DNA of 64,000 nt from Pseudomonas gingeri (GCF_013385425.1 NZ_JACAQA010000001.1:1-64000), one strand, 5' to 3'; positions 28,947 through 38,232 are shown, numbered from the stretch's first letter. The notes: generated by a model from the sequence alone, not told the origin. Numbers and translations: made by a program.

Positions 28947-31900
28947 TCCTGGCTTGACGGTGGCTGGCTGGGGCTTGGGGTTTCCAGGCTCGTCTCGGGC
29001 GCGGCGAAGGTGATGCGTGTCCCCGCTTCGCTATAACCGTAATTCCAGCGCAGCTCTTCATCGGCGGGAACGTCCCGGGTGGTAAAAAAACCGCTCAGGA
29101 CGAAGGGTTCCAGACGTCCCTCGGCGATCTCCACATCGACGGGGAAGGTTGCCCCTTCGACGTTGTAGCCGCTGCCGGCTTGCCGGACCGGGAGGCGGCC
29201 CTCGTATTCGAAAATGGAATTGATGCGCGAAATGATGTTGTCTCCTGTCAGCACCAGCCGGTCCCATGTCGGCTTGTCGGGAAGGGGGCCGGGCAGCACA
29301 TCGATCACGAACGGATCCCGGCGGGCATTGCTGACGTGAAACGGGATGAAGTTACCGCCATACACGCCGATGGCCTCCCCGGCGCTCAACGGCTTTCTGG
29401 CCACCACCATGGCTTGGCCGATCATGCTGCTTTCCTGGGGAAACTTGGCATCTTCCGCAGTGAACTGCCGCAGCAGCAGCTTCTCCTCGTAGAGCTGGGC
29501 AACCGCTTCATGATTCTCCCATTTCAAGTACGGCAGGATATCCTTGGCCTGGTAACGCACTCCCGAGTCGGTGATTTCGCTCATGTGCTGGATTTTTCTG
29601 ATGCGCAGCGGATTACCCGACAGGTCCCGCAAGGGATAGCGGCCATTGTTCACGCGGTCATACTCACCCATCCGGTTGGGCTGACGCTGATAGGACTTGA
29701 TGGCTTTCATGCGCAGCAGGTCTTCGCGGGTGAAGGGCTCTGGTTTGACGTACTCAAGTGCCGACACCATGCTCGTTTCGCTCAACTGGATTTTGCTGTG
29801 CCCCGGCCCCGGGGCACCGCCTTTCAAGCCGATGGCGGTGTTGATTTCCCAGTGCCCGTCCCTGCGCCGCAGCACCGGGCGATAGAAGCGAAAAGGGTTG
29901 CGGGCGTCGATCAGTTTCCAGCCAAGAGCTGAAGGCTCGACCTGGTAATAGCGCTCGCCTTCCTCGATGTAGTGTCGGGAGAAGGCTCCCCGATACAGGT
30001 CGTCGCCCAGCGCCGTCAGGTCGCTCGGTGGCGTTTTCTGCGCGAAGTGAGTATCCAGTGGGCGGCCGGGTCGGTAAGGCGGTGAGATCGGGGAGGCCGG
30101 AATCCGCCGTACGCTCGTCGGCGAAGCCCCCAACTGAGTGATTTTTTGAATCAGCGATTGCTTGAGGGGGCGGGTTCGATTCGCGCCGCTGAAGCCCAGG
30201 TTGTCGAGTTCGGTTTCGGGTAGGGCGTGCCCGATGGCCGAGTAGAGGTCGCTCGGTGCCAGGATCTGCTTGCCGTCGGCATCGTAGACTCGATAACGCG
30301 AGTCTTCACGGAGCAGGCGCCTGACGGTCGCTGCGGAGTCGTTCCCGACACTGGCGATCGGCGGGTCGGCCAGTGTGCCCGAATACAGCTCCAGGCGAAC
30401 GTCGCCTGACCAACCCGGTAGGGCTTCAAGGGTCTGGAACGCCAGTTGGTCCGAGGCCGGGTTGAATGTCGTGTGCAGATAAAGGCCTTCATGAAGTCGG
30501 GCGGTATCCACGTTCTGCATGGAGAGCTCGGCTTCGTCTTTCAGATAGGACAGCAGGCTTTTCTGGTTCAGGATTTGTCGGGCTTCGACTGGGTTGATGG
30601 ATTTTTCCAGGGCTTGCACATAGCTTTTGGGCAGGTTCGGAAAGTCCTGTCGGATCTGCTCGGGCAACGGTCCTTCGACCTGTTCGCTCTGTTGATAAAG
30701 GTCCTCGAATTGTTCCGGTGTATGTTGCTCGGCAGTAAAGGAAAGGGCCGGGCTGTCGTTGTTCGGGGGGCTTCCCTGCAATCGCTGATGCTGGATTTGC
30801 CGGTCGAGCTGGAAGCGTTTCACGGTATCGATCAATTGCGCCGGCGGCGCCTGGTTCTCGCGATGAAGTTCAAGCAACAGGTTCGAATCGCTTGCGCTGG
30901 CGTGCAGGATCGGCGCCAGGTCTTCGGGCGGGGTGCCTGCTGCGACCGGCCCCAATCGTCTGAGTCGCTTCAGGTCGCTCCAGTCTTGGGGTTTTTCATG
31001 CAGGGTACGCCAGGCCCCGCTGCCGTTTTGCAACAAGGGCGGTGAATACGCCCAGGGGTCATCGGGGTGTCGAATGGACCATCCGGACGGGGGCGCGACA
31101 GTGCCGACCTCATAGAGTTGTTCATCCAGCGATAGATAGTGCTTGCCTTGATGGTGATACAGGCCCTGTTCATCGGGGAGCAGCGTTTCAGGGAGTTCAA
31201 GGGATTGGCGATAGGGGCTCAGGTCCGCTTTCCACAAGGCAAAGCGGTTGGACGACAGCTTGACCGGCAGCAGCGAGTTGACGAAACGCCCGGCCTTGAC
31301 GGCGCCCGCGCTGGCGCCCATGAACGCGACCTGTTCGGCGACGTCCATCAGGTAGTTGAGTGCTTCCACCTTTTCGTCGCGCCTCCAGGCGTCGAATCCT
31401 TGATAGGCCTCCTTGATCAGTTGTGCCCCCGTGAAGATCAGCAGGACGTCGCCTATCACGGGGATGAACGAGGCCGCGAGGAGCAAGGCACTGAGGCCGG
31501 CCTTTGCGTAGGCCGCCCGCAGTTCTTGACGGGCTTGGGTATCGATATCCGCGGTGGGGACCACAACCTCCCGCCCATGTCGCTCGATCTGTCGCACGCG
31601 CTGGTCGCGCAGGCTTTTGAACACGTTGCCTTTGATGGGGTGCAGCGCCAGAAACACAGGCTCGGCCCACGGAATGGGACCGGTCTTCGGCGCCCATTTT
31701 TGCCGCAGGGCCCGTCCGATCATCTGGTCGAGCAGCTTTCCCTGATGGCTGAGCGGGAGGAATCGTGAAAAGAACTGTCGGTAGCCGGGCGACAGCAGCC
31801 TGCGGTTCAGTTCGTCTTCAAAATCCTTGATTGAGCCGTAGCGTGCCAGGGGGCGGATCGGGTCCTGGGGTATGTAGACGATGCACGGACTTGTCCCGTC

Positions 31901-32680
31901 TTCGGCGTCCAGGCCGATCACCAGCACCTCGCTGACGTCCATGCCGAGGAACTCGAGCTGCGAGCAGGGTTGGGTGCCATAGCGGACAACATAACGATCG
32001 TGCAGTACGTCGAGCAGTGCCCGCTGGCAGGCTGTCGAGATCTCTTGCTGGATGACGGCCAGGTGTATCGCTACGGCGAAGGCGTCCTTGTAACTTTTGA
32101 TCAGGACATCCTGGGTGGTGCCGTCGACAGTGCCGTCGGGTTGGGTGGGCACCGCAAGAATGGAGCGCAGGTGAATCTGATACAGGCTGCCGAAGTCCAG
32201 GTTGCGACAGACCAGGGCGAACTCCTCGGGTTTGATCGGGGTTTTGCCGTCTCGGGCCCCTGGTGTCAGGTAAATCCCCGAGCCGGCACCGAAGGCGTCG
32301 GCGCTGGTCAGCGATTCGTCGAAATTGTGCAGGGCCGCTGACAGAAGCGTTTGCTCGGTGGTCGTGCCCTGGACCGATATCAATCCGAAGAAATAGTCGT
32401 TTTTATGCTCGTGAACAAAAGTCGCCTGTTCGACATCCAGGGTGAGTTGGAAATTGACGGTGATGGCGTGTTCCAGCAATGGTTTGAGGAATTGTGCGGG
32501 CGATTGCAGTTTGGCCATCATCTGCCGGACTTCATGCCGGGAATTGCTGCTGGCTATCAGGCTCTGGCGCAGGGCGTCGCGTTGTTCGCGGGAAGCCAGG
32601 AGCAGCCAGGGTGGCAAATGATCTCTGATCACGTCGAAATGCGACGCTTGGTTCGGGAGCGGGGGGGGGGATGGAATCAT
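28943..32680 (-). CDS. Giant dermonecrotic-toxin-like (DUF6543-type) protein with SET-like C-terminus, gene 1 of pair
   Basis: About 1245 residues from ATG 32680; a GTG at 32710 in the same frame would add ten. The N-terminal region (HLPPWLLLASREQRDALRQS) is the typical beginning of the Pseudomonas dermonecrotic toxin domain. A hydrophobic, glycine-containing segment at about 395-422 (LSALLLAASFIPVIGDVLLI) could insert into a membrane; the paralogue lacks it. The C-terminal ~165 residues carry SAGEAIGVYGGNFIP, TGDNIISRIN, SGYNVEGATFPV and FFTTRDVPADEELRWNYGY, matching the order of SET-domain motifs including the final Tyr. The reading frame passes through a run of ten C at codons 4-7. There is no secretion gene nearby, so the export route is unknown. 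Confidence 0.75.
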   Translation of the reverse strand: MIPSPPPLPNQASHFDVIRDHLPPWLLLASREQRDALRQSLIASSNSRHEVRQMMAKLQSPAQFLKPLLEHAITVNFQLTLDVEQATFVHEHKNDYFFGLISVQGTTTEQTLLSAALHNFDESLTSADAFGAGSGIYLTPGARDGKTPIKPEEFALVCRNLDFGSLYQIHLRSILAVPTQPDGTVDGTTQDVLIKSYKDAFAVAIHLAVIQQEISTACQRALLDVLHDRYVVRYGTQPCSQLEFLGMDVSEVLVIGLDAEDGTSPCIVYIPQDPIRPLARYGSIKDFEDELNRRLLSPGYRQFFSRFLPLSHQGKLLDQMIGRALRQKWAPKTGPIPWAEPVFLALHPIKGNVFKSLRDQRVRQIERHGREVVVPTADIDTQARQELRAAYAKAGLSALLLAASFIPVIGDVLLIFTGAQLIKEAYQGFDAWRRDEKVEALNYLMDVAEQVAFMGASAGAVKAGRFVNSLLPVKLSSNRFALWKADLSPYRQSLELPETLLPDEQGLYHHQGKHYLSLDEQLYEVGTVAPPSGWSIRHPDDPWAYSPPLLQNGSGAWRTLHEKPQDWSDLKRLRRLGPVAAGTPPEDLAPILHASASDSNLLLELHRENQAPPAQLIDTVKRFQLDRQIQHQRLQGSPPNNDSPALSFTAEQHTPEQFEDLYQQSEQVEGPLPEQIRQDFPNLPKSYVQALEKSINPVEARQILNQKSLLSYLKDEAELSMQNVDTARLHEGLYLHTTFNPASDQLAFQTLEALPGWSGDVRLELYSGTLADPPIASVGNDSAATVRRLLREDSRYRVYDADGKQILAPSDLYSAIGHALPETELDNLGFSGANRTRPLKQSLIQKITQLGASPTSVRRIPASPISPPYRPGRPLDTHFAQKTPPSDLTALGDDLYRGAFSRHYIEEGERYYQVEPSALGWKLIDARNPFRFYRPVLRRRDGHWEINTAIGLKGGAPGPGHSKIQLSETSMVSALEYVKPEPFTREDLLRMKAIKSYQRQPNRMGEYDRVNNGRYPLRDLSGNPLRIRKIQHMSEITDSGVRYQAKDILPYLKWENHEAVAQLYEEKLLLRQFTAEDAKFPQESSMIGQAMVVARKPLSAGEAIGVYGGNFIPFHVSNARRDPFVIDVLPGPLPDKPTWDRLVLTGDNIISRINSIFEYEGRLPVRQAGSGYNVEGATFPVDVEIAEGRLEPFVLSGFFTTRDVPADEELRWNYGYSEAGTRITFAAPETSLETPSPSQPPSSQE
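32661..32670 (-). repeat. Homopolymeric C10 tract at codons 4-7 of the toxin-like gene
   Basis: Ten G on the plus strand, ten C in the coding strand, 10 bases after the ATG at 32680 (codons Ser-Pro-Pro-Pro). Gain or loss of one base would shift the frame and silence the gene and, by coupling, perhaps its partner. Such tracts are classical slipped-strand switches. Confidence 0.9.
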
Positions 32681-32787
32681 GACGGTAGCCTTGCCGGGTT
32701 TTTGAGGCACCAGCTAACGACAAGGCGGATGTATGGCTGCACTAGATAGTTGTCGGCCTGCGCCCGGCGGATGGGCGCGGGTAAAAC

Positions 32788-32804
32788 CCGACGGTTATCG
32801 TCGG
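32788..32804 (-). terminator. Small hairpin with T-run in the leader of the toxin-like pair
   Basis: CCGACG and CGTCGG pair around a 5-base loop; on the minus strand GTTTTA follows. It is weak (6 bp) and lies 108 bases upstream of the ATG at 32680. It could insulate the toxin genes or act as an attenuator; function is not shown. Confidence 0.3.
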
Positions 32805-32820
32805 ACTTGATCAAAATTTG

Positions 32821-32829
32821 TGCTATATT
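32821..32829 (+). promoter_or_regulatory. Extended -10 promoter element for ygiQ
   Basis: TGCTATATT fits the TGn-TATAAT extended -10 form, 40 bases before the ygiQ ATG; no -35 hexamer at the right distance. Confidence 0.5.
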
Positions 32830-32868
32830 CCGCGCCCGCGAATTTTCATCTCGACACCGGTCATCGCC

Positions 32869-35172
32869 ATGCAAGCAGCCAAGCCGTTATTTGACTATCC
32901 CAAGTACTGGGCCGAATGTTTCGGGCCCGCGCCCTTCCTGCCCATGAGCCGGGAAGAGATGGATCAGCTTGGCTGGGACTCCTGCGACATCATCATCGTC
33001 ACCGGTGACGCCTACGTTGACCATCCGTCCTTCGGCATGGCGATCATCGGCCGGCTGCTGGAGTCCCAGGGCTTCCGCGTCGGGATCATTGCCCAGCCGA
33101 ACTGGCAGTCCAAGGACGACTTCATGAAGCTCGGCGAGCCGAACCTGTTCTTCGGGGTCGCGGCCGGCAACATGGACTCGATGATCAACCGCTACACCGC
33201 CGACAAGAAAATCCGCTCCGACGACGCCTACACGCCAGGCGGCCTGGCCGGTAAACGCCCGGATCGCGCCAGCCTGGTCTACAGTCAGCGCTGCAAGGAA
33301 GCCTACAAGCATGTGCCGATCGTCCTCGGCGGCATCGAGGCTTCGCTGCGCCGGATCGCCCACTACGACTACTGGCAGGACCGCGTGCGCAACTCGATCC
33401 TGATCGACGCCAGCGCCGATATCCTGCTCTACGGCAACGCCGAGCGGGCGATTGTCGAAGTCGCCCAGCGCCTGTCCTACGGCCACAAGATCGAAGACAT
33501 CACCGATGTGCGCGGCACCGCGTTCATCCGTCGCGACACGCCGGCGGGCTGGTACGAAGTCGATTCCACGCGCATCGACCGGCCGGGCAAGGTCGACAAG
33601 ATCATCAACCCGTACGTCAACACCCAGGACACCCAGGCCTGCGCCATCGAGCAGGAAAAGGGCCCGGTTGAAGACCCGCAGGAAGCCAAGGTCGTGCAGA
33701 TCCTGGCCAGCCCGCGCATGACCCGCGACAAGACCGTGATCCGCCTGCCGTCGGTGGAAAAGGTCCGTGGCGATGCGGTGCTCTATGCCCACGCCAACCG
33801 CGTGCTGCACCTGGAAACCAACCCGGGCAACGCCCGTGCGCTGGTGCAGAAGCATGGCGATGTGGACGTCTGGTTCAACCCGCCGCCCATTCCGATGACC
33901 ACGGAAGAAATGGACTACGTGTTCGGCATGCCTTATCAGCGTGTCCCGCACCCGGCGTATGGCAAGGAGAAGATCCCGGCCTACGACATGATCCGGTTCT
34001 CGGTAAATATCATGCGTGGCTGCTTCGGCGGCTGTACCTTCTGCTCCATTACCGAGCACGAAGGGCGGATCATCCAGAACCGTTCCGAAGAGTCGATCAT
34101 TCGCGAGATCGAAGAGATCCGCGACAAGGTGCCGGGTTTTACCGGGGTGATTTCCGACCTCGGCGGTCCGACCGCGAACATGTACCGCATTGCCTGCAAG
34201 AGCCCGGAAATCGAATCCGCGTGCCGCAAGCCGTCGTGCGTGTTCCCTGGCATCTGCCCGAACCTGAATACCGACCACTCGTCGTTGATCCAGTTGTATC
34301 GCAGCGCTCGCGCGTTGCCAGGTGTGAAGAAGATCCTGATCGCTTCCGGCCTGCGCTACGACCTTGCGGTCGAGTCGCCGGAGTATGTCAAGGAACTGGT
34401 GACCCACCACGTCGGCGGTTACCTGAAGATCGCCCCGGAGCATACCGAGGAAGGTCCGCTCAACCAGATGATGAAGCCGGGCATCGGCAGCTATGACAAG
34501 TTCAAGCGCATGTTCGAGAAGTACTCCAAGGAAGCCGGGAAAGAGCAGTACCTGATTCCGTACTTCATTGCCGCGCACCCGGGCACCACCGACGAAGACA
34601 TGATGAACCTGGCGCTGTGGCTCAAGGGCAACGGCTTCCGGGCCGACCAGGTGCAGGCGTTCTATCCGTCGCCGATGGCCACCGCCACGGCCATGTACCA
34701 CTCGGGCAAGAACCCGTTGCGCAAGGTCACCTACAAGAGCGACGCGGTGACCATTGTCAAGAGCGAGGAGCAGCGCCGGTTGCACAAGGCGTTCCTGCGC
34801 TATCACGATCCGAAGGGCTGGCCGATGCTGCGCGAGGCCTTGCAGCGCATGGGGCGTGGCGACCTGATCGGGCCGGGCAAGGACCAGTTGATTCCGCTGC
34901 ACCAGCCGGCGACCGACAGCTACCAGAGCGCGCGCCGGAAGAACTCGACACCGGCCGGCAGCCACAAGGTGGCGAAGGACACGACCACCAAGATCCTCAC
35001 CCAGCACACCGGCCTGCCGCCCCGTGGCAGCGATGGCGGCAATGCCTGGGACAAACGCGAACAGGCCAAGGCCGCCGCGTTTGCCCGCAACCAGCAAGCC
35101 GCCAAGGAGCGTTCCGACGCAGCCAAGGGCAAAGGCAAGAAGCCGACCCGCAAGCCGGTGGTGCCGCGCTGA
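32869..35172 (+). CDS. YgiQ family radical SAM protein
   Basis: A large radical SAM protein of about 767 residues and unknown substrate. The family N-terminus [27 protein letters not shown], a B12-binding-like region ([20 protein letters not shown]) and the radical SAM cluster motif in [12 protein letters not shown] (CxxxCxxC) are clear. The C-terminal part contains the HxxGxxK-like PEHTEEGPL region and a basic, disordered tail ending [15 protein letters not shown]. The ATG at 32869 matches the usual N-terminus; an upstream TTG at 32818 would overlap the promoter element. A strong terminator follows. Confidence 0.93.
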   Translation: MQAAKPLFDYPKYWAECFGPAPFLPMSREEMDQLGWDSCDIIIVTGDAYVDHPSFGMAIIGRLLESQGFRVGIIAQPNWQSKDDFMKLGEPNLFFGVAAGNMDSMINRYTADKKIRSDDAYTPGGLAGKRPDRASLVYSQRCKEAYKHVPIVLGGIEASLRRIAHYDYWQDRVRNSILIDASADILLYGNAERAIVEVAQRLSYGHKIEDITDVRGTAFIRRDTPAGWYEVDSTRIDRPGKVDKIINPYVNTQDTQACAIEQEKGPVEDPQEAKVVQILASPRMTRDKTVIRLPSVEKVRGDAVLYAHANRVLHLETNPGNARALVQKHGDVDVWFNPPPIPMTTEEMDYVFGMPYQRVPHPAYGKEKIPAYDMIRFSVNIMRGCFGGCTFCSITEHEGRIIQNRSEESIIREIEEIRDKVPGFTGVISDLGGPTANMYRIACKSPEIESACRKPSCVFPGICPNLNTDHSSLIQLYRSARALPGVKKILIASGLRYDLAVESPEYVKELVTHHVGGYLKIAPEHTEEGPLNQMMKPGIGSYDKFKRMFEKYSKEAGKEQYLIPYFIAAHPGTTDEDMMNLALWLKGNGFRADQVQAFYPSPMATATAMYHSGKNPLRKVTYKSDAVTIVKSEEQRRLHKAFLRYHDPKGWPMLREALQRMGRGDLIGPGKDQLIPLHQPATDSYQSARRKNSTPAGSHKVAKDTTTKILTQHTGLPPRGSDGGNAWDKREQAKAAAFARNQQAAKERSDAAKGKGKKPTRKPVVPR

Positions 35173-35201
35173 GGCGCTAGCTTCAAACGCTAAGTGAAAT
35201 A

Positions 35202-35230
35202 CAAAACGCCAGCATCGCGCTGGCGTTTTG
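35202..35230. terminator. Bidirectional intrinsic terminator after ygiQ
   Basis: Perfect 12-bp stem CAAAACGCCAGC/GCTGGCGTTTTG with a 5-base loop. The right arm is repeated exactly at 36254-36265, on the far side of the decayed regulator. Confidence 0.85.
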
Positions 35231-35307
35231 CTGTGTGTTCAACGTGGTTTTTTCGACAGCATCAGGTCACAGGAGCCTGTGTTCCACGTTAGCTTTGCCG
35301 GTATTGA

Positions 35308-36024
35308 TTATTTGAGCACTTCCCAGTATCCGCTTTTAGTTGGGCCTACATGTCGGATAGTCCCGGATACCCGAAGCTTGTTCAGATGATATTTGACCCC
35401 ATCAGAGCTCAGTCCGAGCTGCCTTGCCAGTTCGTAGCGGGTAGCGGCAGGTTGCTGGCGCAATAGCTCTACAATTTTCTCTCGCACCGTCCCCGGACGA
35501 ACTTCTTGGGTAGTTTCTTGGGTAGTTTCTTGGGTGGTCAGCGCAGCATCTACTCGGTTCGCTGCCAGTTGTACCGGATCGGCTCGGAAAGTGAGCATCA
35601 GTCCAGACAAACCGTCATCGAATAGAGGTGGCGGAATACCGTGTTTGCGACACTCACTGAGGATCTTTTCGATCCCCCGTCCCCAGGACTCCACATAGCC
35701 AGCGCGGAAAAATGCTGACGCCAGAAGTGGATTGAATGGATGGGACGGATGTTTCGCCAGCAGTTGCTCCTGCGTCCAGCGATCCGGCAATTGGCCTGGG
35801 TTCCAGATCACGATTTGATGTTCATAGACGCTTATCTGGATTGGGATGCCGCTGGCGTAATCTTTGTGGATCACCGCGTTGAGCAGAGCTTCACGCAAGG
35901 CCTGCAAAGGGAACAGATATCGCTCCACGCGCTCTCCGCCCTCGGCATTGGCGAAACCGCATATCCACTTCAGATAATCGTCTCGCTACGTGGCCTTCCA
36001 TTCCCGCTGTTGGTGTTCACTCAT
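35308..36024 (-). pseudogene. Decayed AlbA_2/HATPase_c_4 family transcriptional regulator (RecG-like)
   Basis: The C-terminal part is intact as an open frame at 35308-35928 (206 codons): FPLQALREALLNAVIHKDY, IWNPGQLPD, FFRAGYVESWGRGIEKIL, then a winged-helix region (EKIVELLRQQPAATRYELARQL). Upstream on the same strand, from ATG 36024, the beginning of the same family is recognisable: SEHQQREWKAT, then a TAG at 35986-35988 where family members usually have Trp, then RDDYLKWICGFANAEGG. After GG the frame no longer matches, and the middle ~240 residues of a normal ~480-residue protein are missing. So the gene has a stop codon and a deletion of about 700 bases. A truncated C-terminal protein from GTG 35928 might still be made. 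36025-36250 shows short protein-like pieces on this strand that I cannot identify. Confidence 0.75.
35502..35537 (-). repeat. Three tandem copies of a 12-bp unit (Thr-Thr-Gln-Glu repeats)
   Basis: The unit TTTCTTGGGTAG is repeated three times with two mismatches and encodes TTQE-TTQE-TTQE in the linker of the decayed regulator. In-frame, so changes in copy number would only alter linker length. Confidence 0.85.
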
Positions 36025-36340
36025 GCCAATCGAATCCTTCCTGTGAGGAGTGCCTTGATTGGCCGCGTCATAATCGAGGTTCCCGAGCCGACCATCGTTG
36101 CCCACCTTTATCGTGAAGGCCGTAAGAATATCATCGCGCCCATATGGAATATGCCTCGACCTTGTCAGCGGATTTCTCTACGTCAACCTGCGAGCCCTCA
36201 GGAGAGCGTCGCGAGTTTCGAAGTCCTCGTTGAAAGCCGGGCGTTAGCTTGGTGCTGGCGTTTTGGTTTCTATCGGAGACCTGTTCCGTTTGCTAAGGTG
36301 CGGCGAATTTCCCAGCGCTCGATTCAAGGATGAACACTGC

Positions 36341-37261
36341 ATGAGCAACCCGCTCCCTGGCATCGGCATGGATTCCAGCCCCTCGCAATTCCTCGCCCGC
36401 CAACGCATCGAAAGCCAGATCAATCTGTCGAAGCTCTTTGCGGCGATTGATGCCGACCCTGGCATCGTCGGGGCCGGCGTGGTCTATATCGACGCCGACT
36501 TCAACGTCGTCACCCTGCGCGAATTCCAGCCGATCTGCAGTATCCAGCCCAAGCGCATCATCCTGCGCGAGGCGCAGAAGTACATCGCGCCGGTGCAGTT
36601 TGCCCAGCAGGTACAAAGCAATCCGCGTGAATCGCGTCTGGCGATGGAGGCGGTGAACACCACGCTGTCGTGCGCCGGGGCGGTGATCAGTTGGGTGGTG
36701 ATCGCCAGTGGCAGCGTTCTGGTGCCCTTTACCGCTGGCGCCAGCGGGGTAGTGGTCGCCATCGCCTATACCGCTGCCGGTGCCAGCAGCTTGCAGTGCG
36801 TCAACGGTGTTATCCGCACGGGACTGGAAATCGCCAAGCCCGAAGTGAATGACTGGCTGGACAGCGAAGCCTGGTATCAGAATGCGTCTATCGGGCTGGA
36901 TGTGGCCTCACTAGTAGGCGTCGGCGCTTCCGCCCTCACCACCATCAAGCTGGTGCGGATCGCCAGGGCCACCACCGGGAAAACCCTGCGCGAGGTGCTG
37001 CGTGGCCTGAACCGGCAAGAGCGGTCCAAGCTGACCAAGGAATTGCTCAGCATCAACGACCCGCGGATGACGTCGAAGATGCTCAAGCTCAGGCAACTGG
37101 CAGGTGAGTTGCCCAAACGCTATACCACCACGCAGCTCAAGCATGGCACGGTCACCCAGATCAAGGACTCCCTCGGTGCGGCCATCGGCCTGACCGGAAG
37201 CGCCTTGTCCGGCAATGTCAAAACCATCGCCGTGGGACTCTACGAGGAGTTCGACGAGTGA
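36341..37261 (+). CDS. Candidate membrane-acting toxin with central hydrophobic hairpin
   Basis: A 306-residue protein I do not recognise by name. The N-terminal ~105 residues are soluble (IVGAGVVYIDADFNVVTLREF). Residues about 108-150 form a long hydrophobic, Gly/Ala-rich stretch (AGAVISWVVIASGSVLVPF, then ASGVVVAIAYTAAGASSL) able to make a helical hairpin, and another weakly hydrophobic segment follows at about 187-205. The C-terminal third is basic and amphipathic. No signal peptide. The start ATG 36341 has AAGGA 10 bases upstream. Its stop overlaps the next gene (GTGA), and two paralogous membrane proteins follow. This architecture is what is seen for pore-forming antibacterial effectors with multi-spanning immunity proteins; the role is inferred. 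Confidence 0.65.
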   Translation: MSNPLPGIGMDSSPSQFLARQRIESQINLSKLFAAIDADPGIVGAGVVYIDADFNVVTLREFQPICSIQPKRIILREAQKYIAPVQFAQQVQSNPRESRLAMEAVNTTLSCAGAVISWVVIASGSVLVPFTAGASGVVVAIAYTAAGASSLQCVNGVIRTGLEIAKPEVNDWLDSEAWYQNASIGLDVASLVGVGASALTTIKLVRIARATTGKTLREVLRGLNRQERSKLTKELLSINDPRMTSKMLKLRQLAGELPKRYTTTQLKHGTVTQIKDSLGAAIGLTGSALSGNVKTIAVGLYEEFDE

Positions 37262-37713
37262 GCGAGGAGCTGACACTGCGTGGCTTTTTCCGCGAACACT
37301 TTCTCGGGTTTATCGCCGGGATCCTTGCGGCTTATTTTTCGCTGGGGTTGTGTGTCGTCCTGGCCTTCGTGACCTACTTCGAGCACCTGCCCCTGGCCGA
37401 CAGTGGGATGCACATCCTCCTGATGGGAGCTGTACTGACGCTGCTGATCGTCCATGGCAACCTCATGGTCCTGTGGGGCCGGCCACAATGGGTGTGGTTG
37501 CTGGTTGGCGTGTTCGTGGCCTGCCTGTTGTTCGTGCTGCCGATGATCACGTATGACCCCCATCGGGGTCTCTACGGGCTGGCGTTGTTGTTCCCCTTGC
37601 TGGGGTTGCTGTTTCTCAACAGCCAGGGCCAGCGGGACATGCGTCGCAAACTGGTGGATATCCGCCAGCAGCGGGAGACGCTGCGACGTGCTCTGGCTCG
37701 GCGTAGAGCCTGA
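37258..37713 (+). CDS. Four-helix membrane protein, candidate immunity protein 1
   Basis: A 151-residue protein with four predicted membrane helices (about 15-39, 50-70, 78-96, 104-120) and a charged C-terminal helix RRKLVDIRQQRETLRRAL. It is clearly paralogous to the next gene: both contain GRPQWVW and ALLFPLLGLLFLNS-like blocks followed by MR.KLVDIR.QRE. The GTG start overlaps the stop of the upstream gene and has GAGGAG before it, so it is probably made together with the upstream protein. Function unknown; an immunity role follows only from the context. Confidence 0.7.
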   Translation: MSEELTLRGFFREHFLGFIAGILAAYFSLGLCVVLAFVTYFEHLPLADSGMHILLMGAVLTLLIVHGNLMVLWGRPQWVWLLVGVFVACLLFVLPMITYDPHRGLYGLALLFPLLGLLFLNSQGQRDMRRKLVDIRQQRETLRRALARRRA

Positions 37714-38171
37714 TGTTCCTGGTGGATCTGCCACGTTTCCTGGCGCGCTATTTCCCGACCTTCATCGGCGGTATTTTCGCGGCGTTGGCCTCGCTGGCCT
37801 GCGCTATTCCCTTGATGACGGATTTTTATTTCCCTGGCACCTCACTGGGTGAACAAGCGACCTGGTCCTTCCTGGGTGGCGTGGCGATAACCCTGGTCGT
37901 GGTGCACTGCAATTTCATGGTGGTGCGCGGCAGGCCGCAGTGGGTGTGGGGATTGGTCGTGGTGCTGGTGGTGTGCCTGTTGAGCGTATTGCCGACCCTC
38001 GAGGATCGTCCGCATAAAGTCATCTATGCACTGGCTGTGCTGTTTCCGCTGCTGGGACTGCTCTTGCTCAACAGCAAGCGCCACCGCGAAATGCGCAGCA
38101 AGCTCGTCGATATTCGCCACCAACGCGAAGCCCTGAAAAATGCCCTGAAGGCCCGGCGCAAACCACGCTGA
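37713..38171 (+). CDS. Four-helix membrane protein, candidate immunity protein 2
   Basis: A 152-residue paralogue of the preceding gene with the same four-helix plan, the shared GRPQWVWG motif before helix 3, LFPLLGLLLLNSKRHREMRS and a very basic C-terminus (NALKARRKPR). It starts at the ATG overlapping the previous stop (TGATG). Tandem duplication of an immunity-like gene behind one toxin-like gene suggests selection for protection against several related toxins; alternatively these are subunits of an unrelated membrane complex. Confidence 0.7.
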   Translation: MFLVDLPRFLARYFPTFIGGIFAALASLACAIPLMTDFYFPGTSLGEQATWSFLGGVAITLVVVHCNFMVVRGRPQWVWGLVVVLVVCLLSVLPTLEDRPHKVIYALAVLFPLLGLLLLNSKRHREMRSKLVDIRHQREALKNALKARRKPR

Positions 38172-38232
38172 GAACGTCGTTCGACCATTCGCCCCGTTTC
38201 TGTGCGACTCTCTGCACTACGCCCTCAAGCTG

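Noticed and set aside
35502..35537. Three tandem 12-bp repeats considered as a CRISPR or regulatory iteron
   Set aside because: There are no spacers, the unit is in-frame within a coding sequence, and no cas or replication gene is near. I see no CRISPR array anywhere in the window.
35740..36333. Plus-strand open frame of 197 codons across the decayed regulator
   Set aside because: It runs antisense to recognisable remnants of the AlbA/HATPase protein and its translation has no family resemblance.
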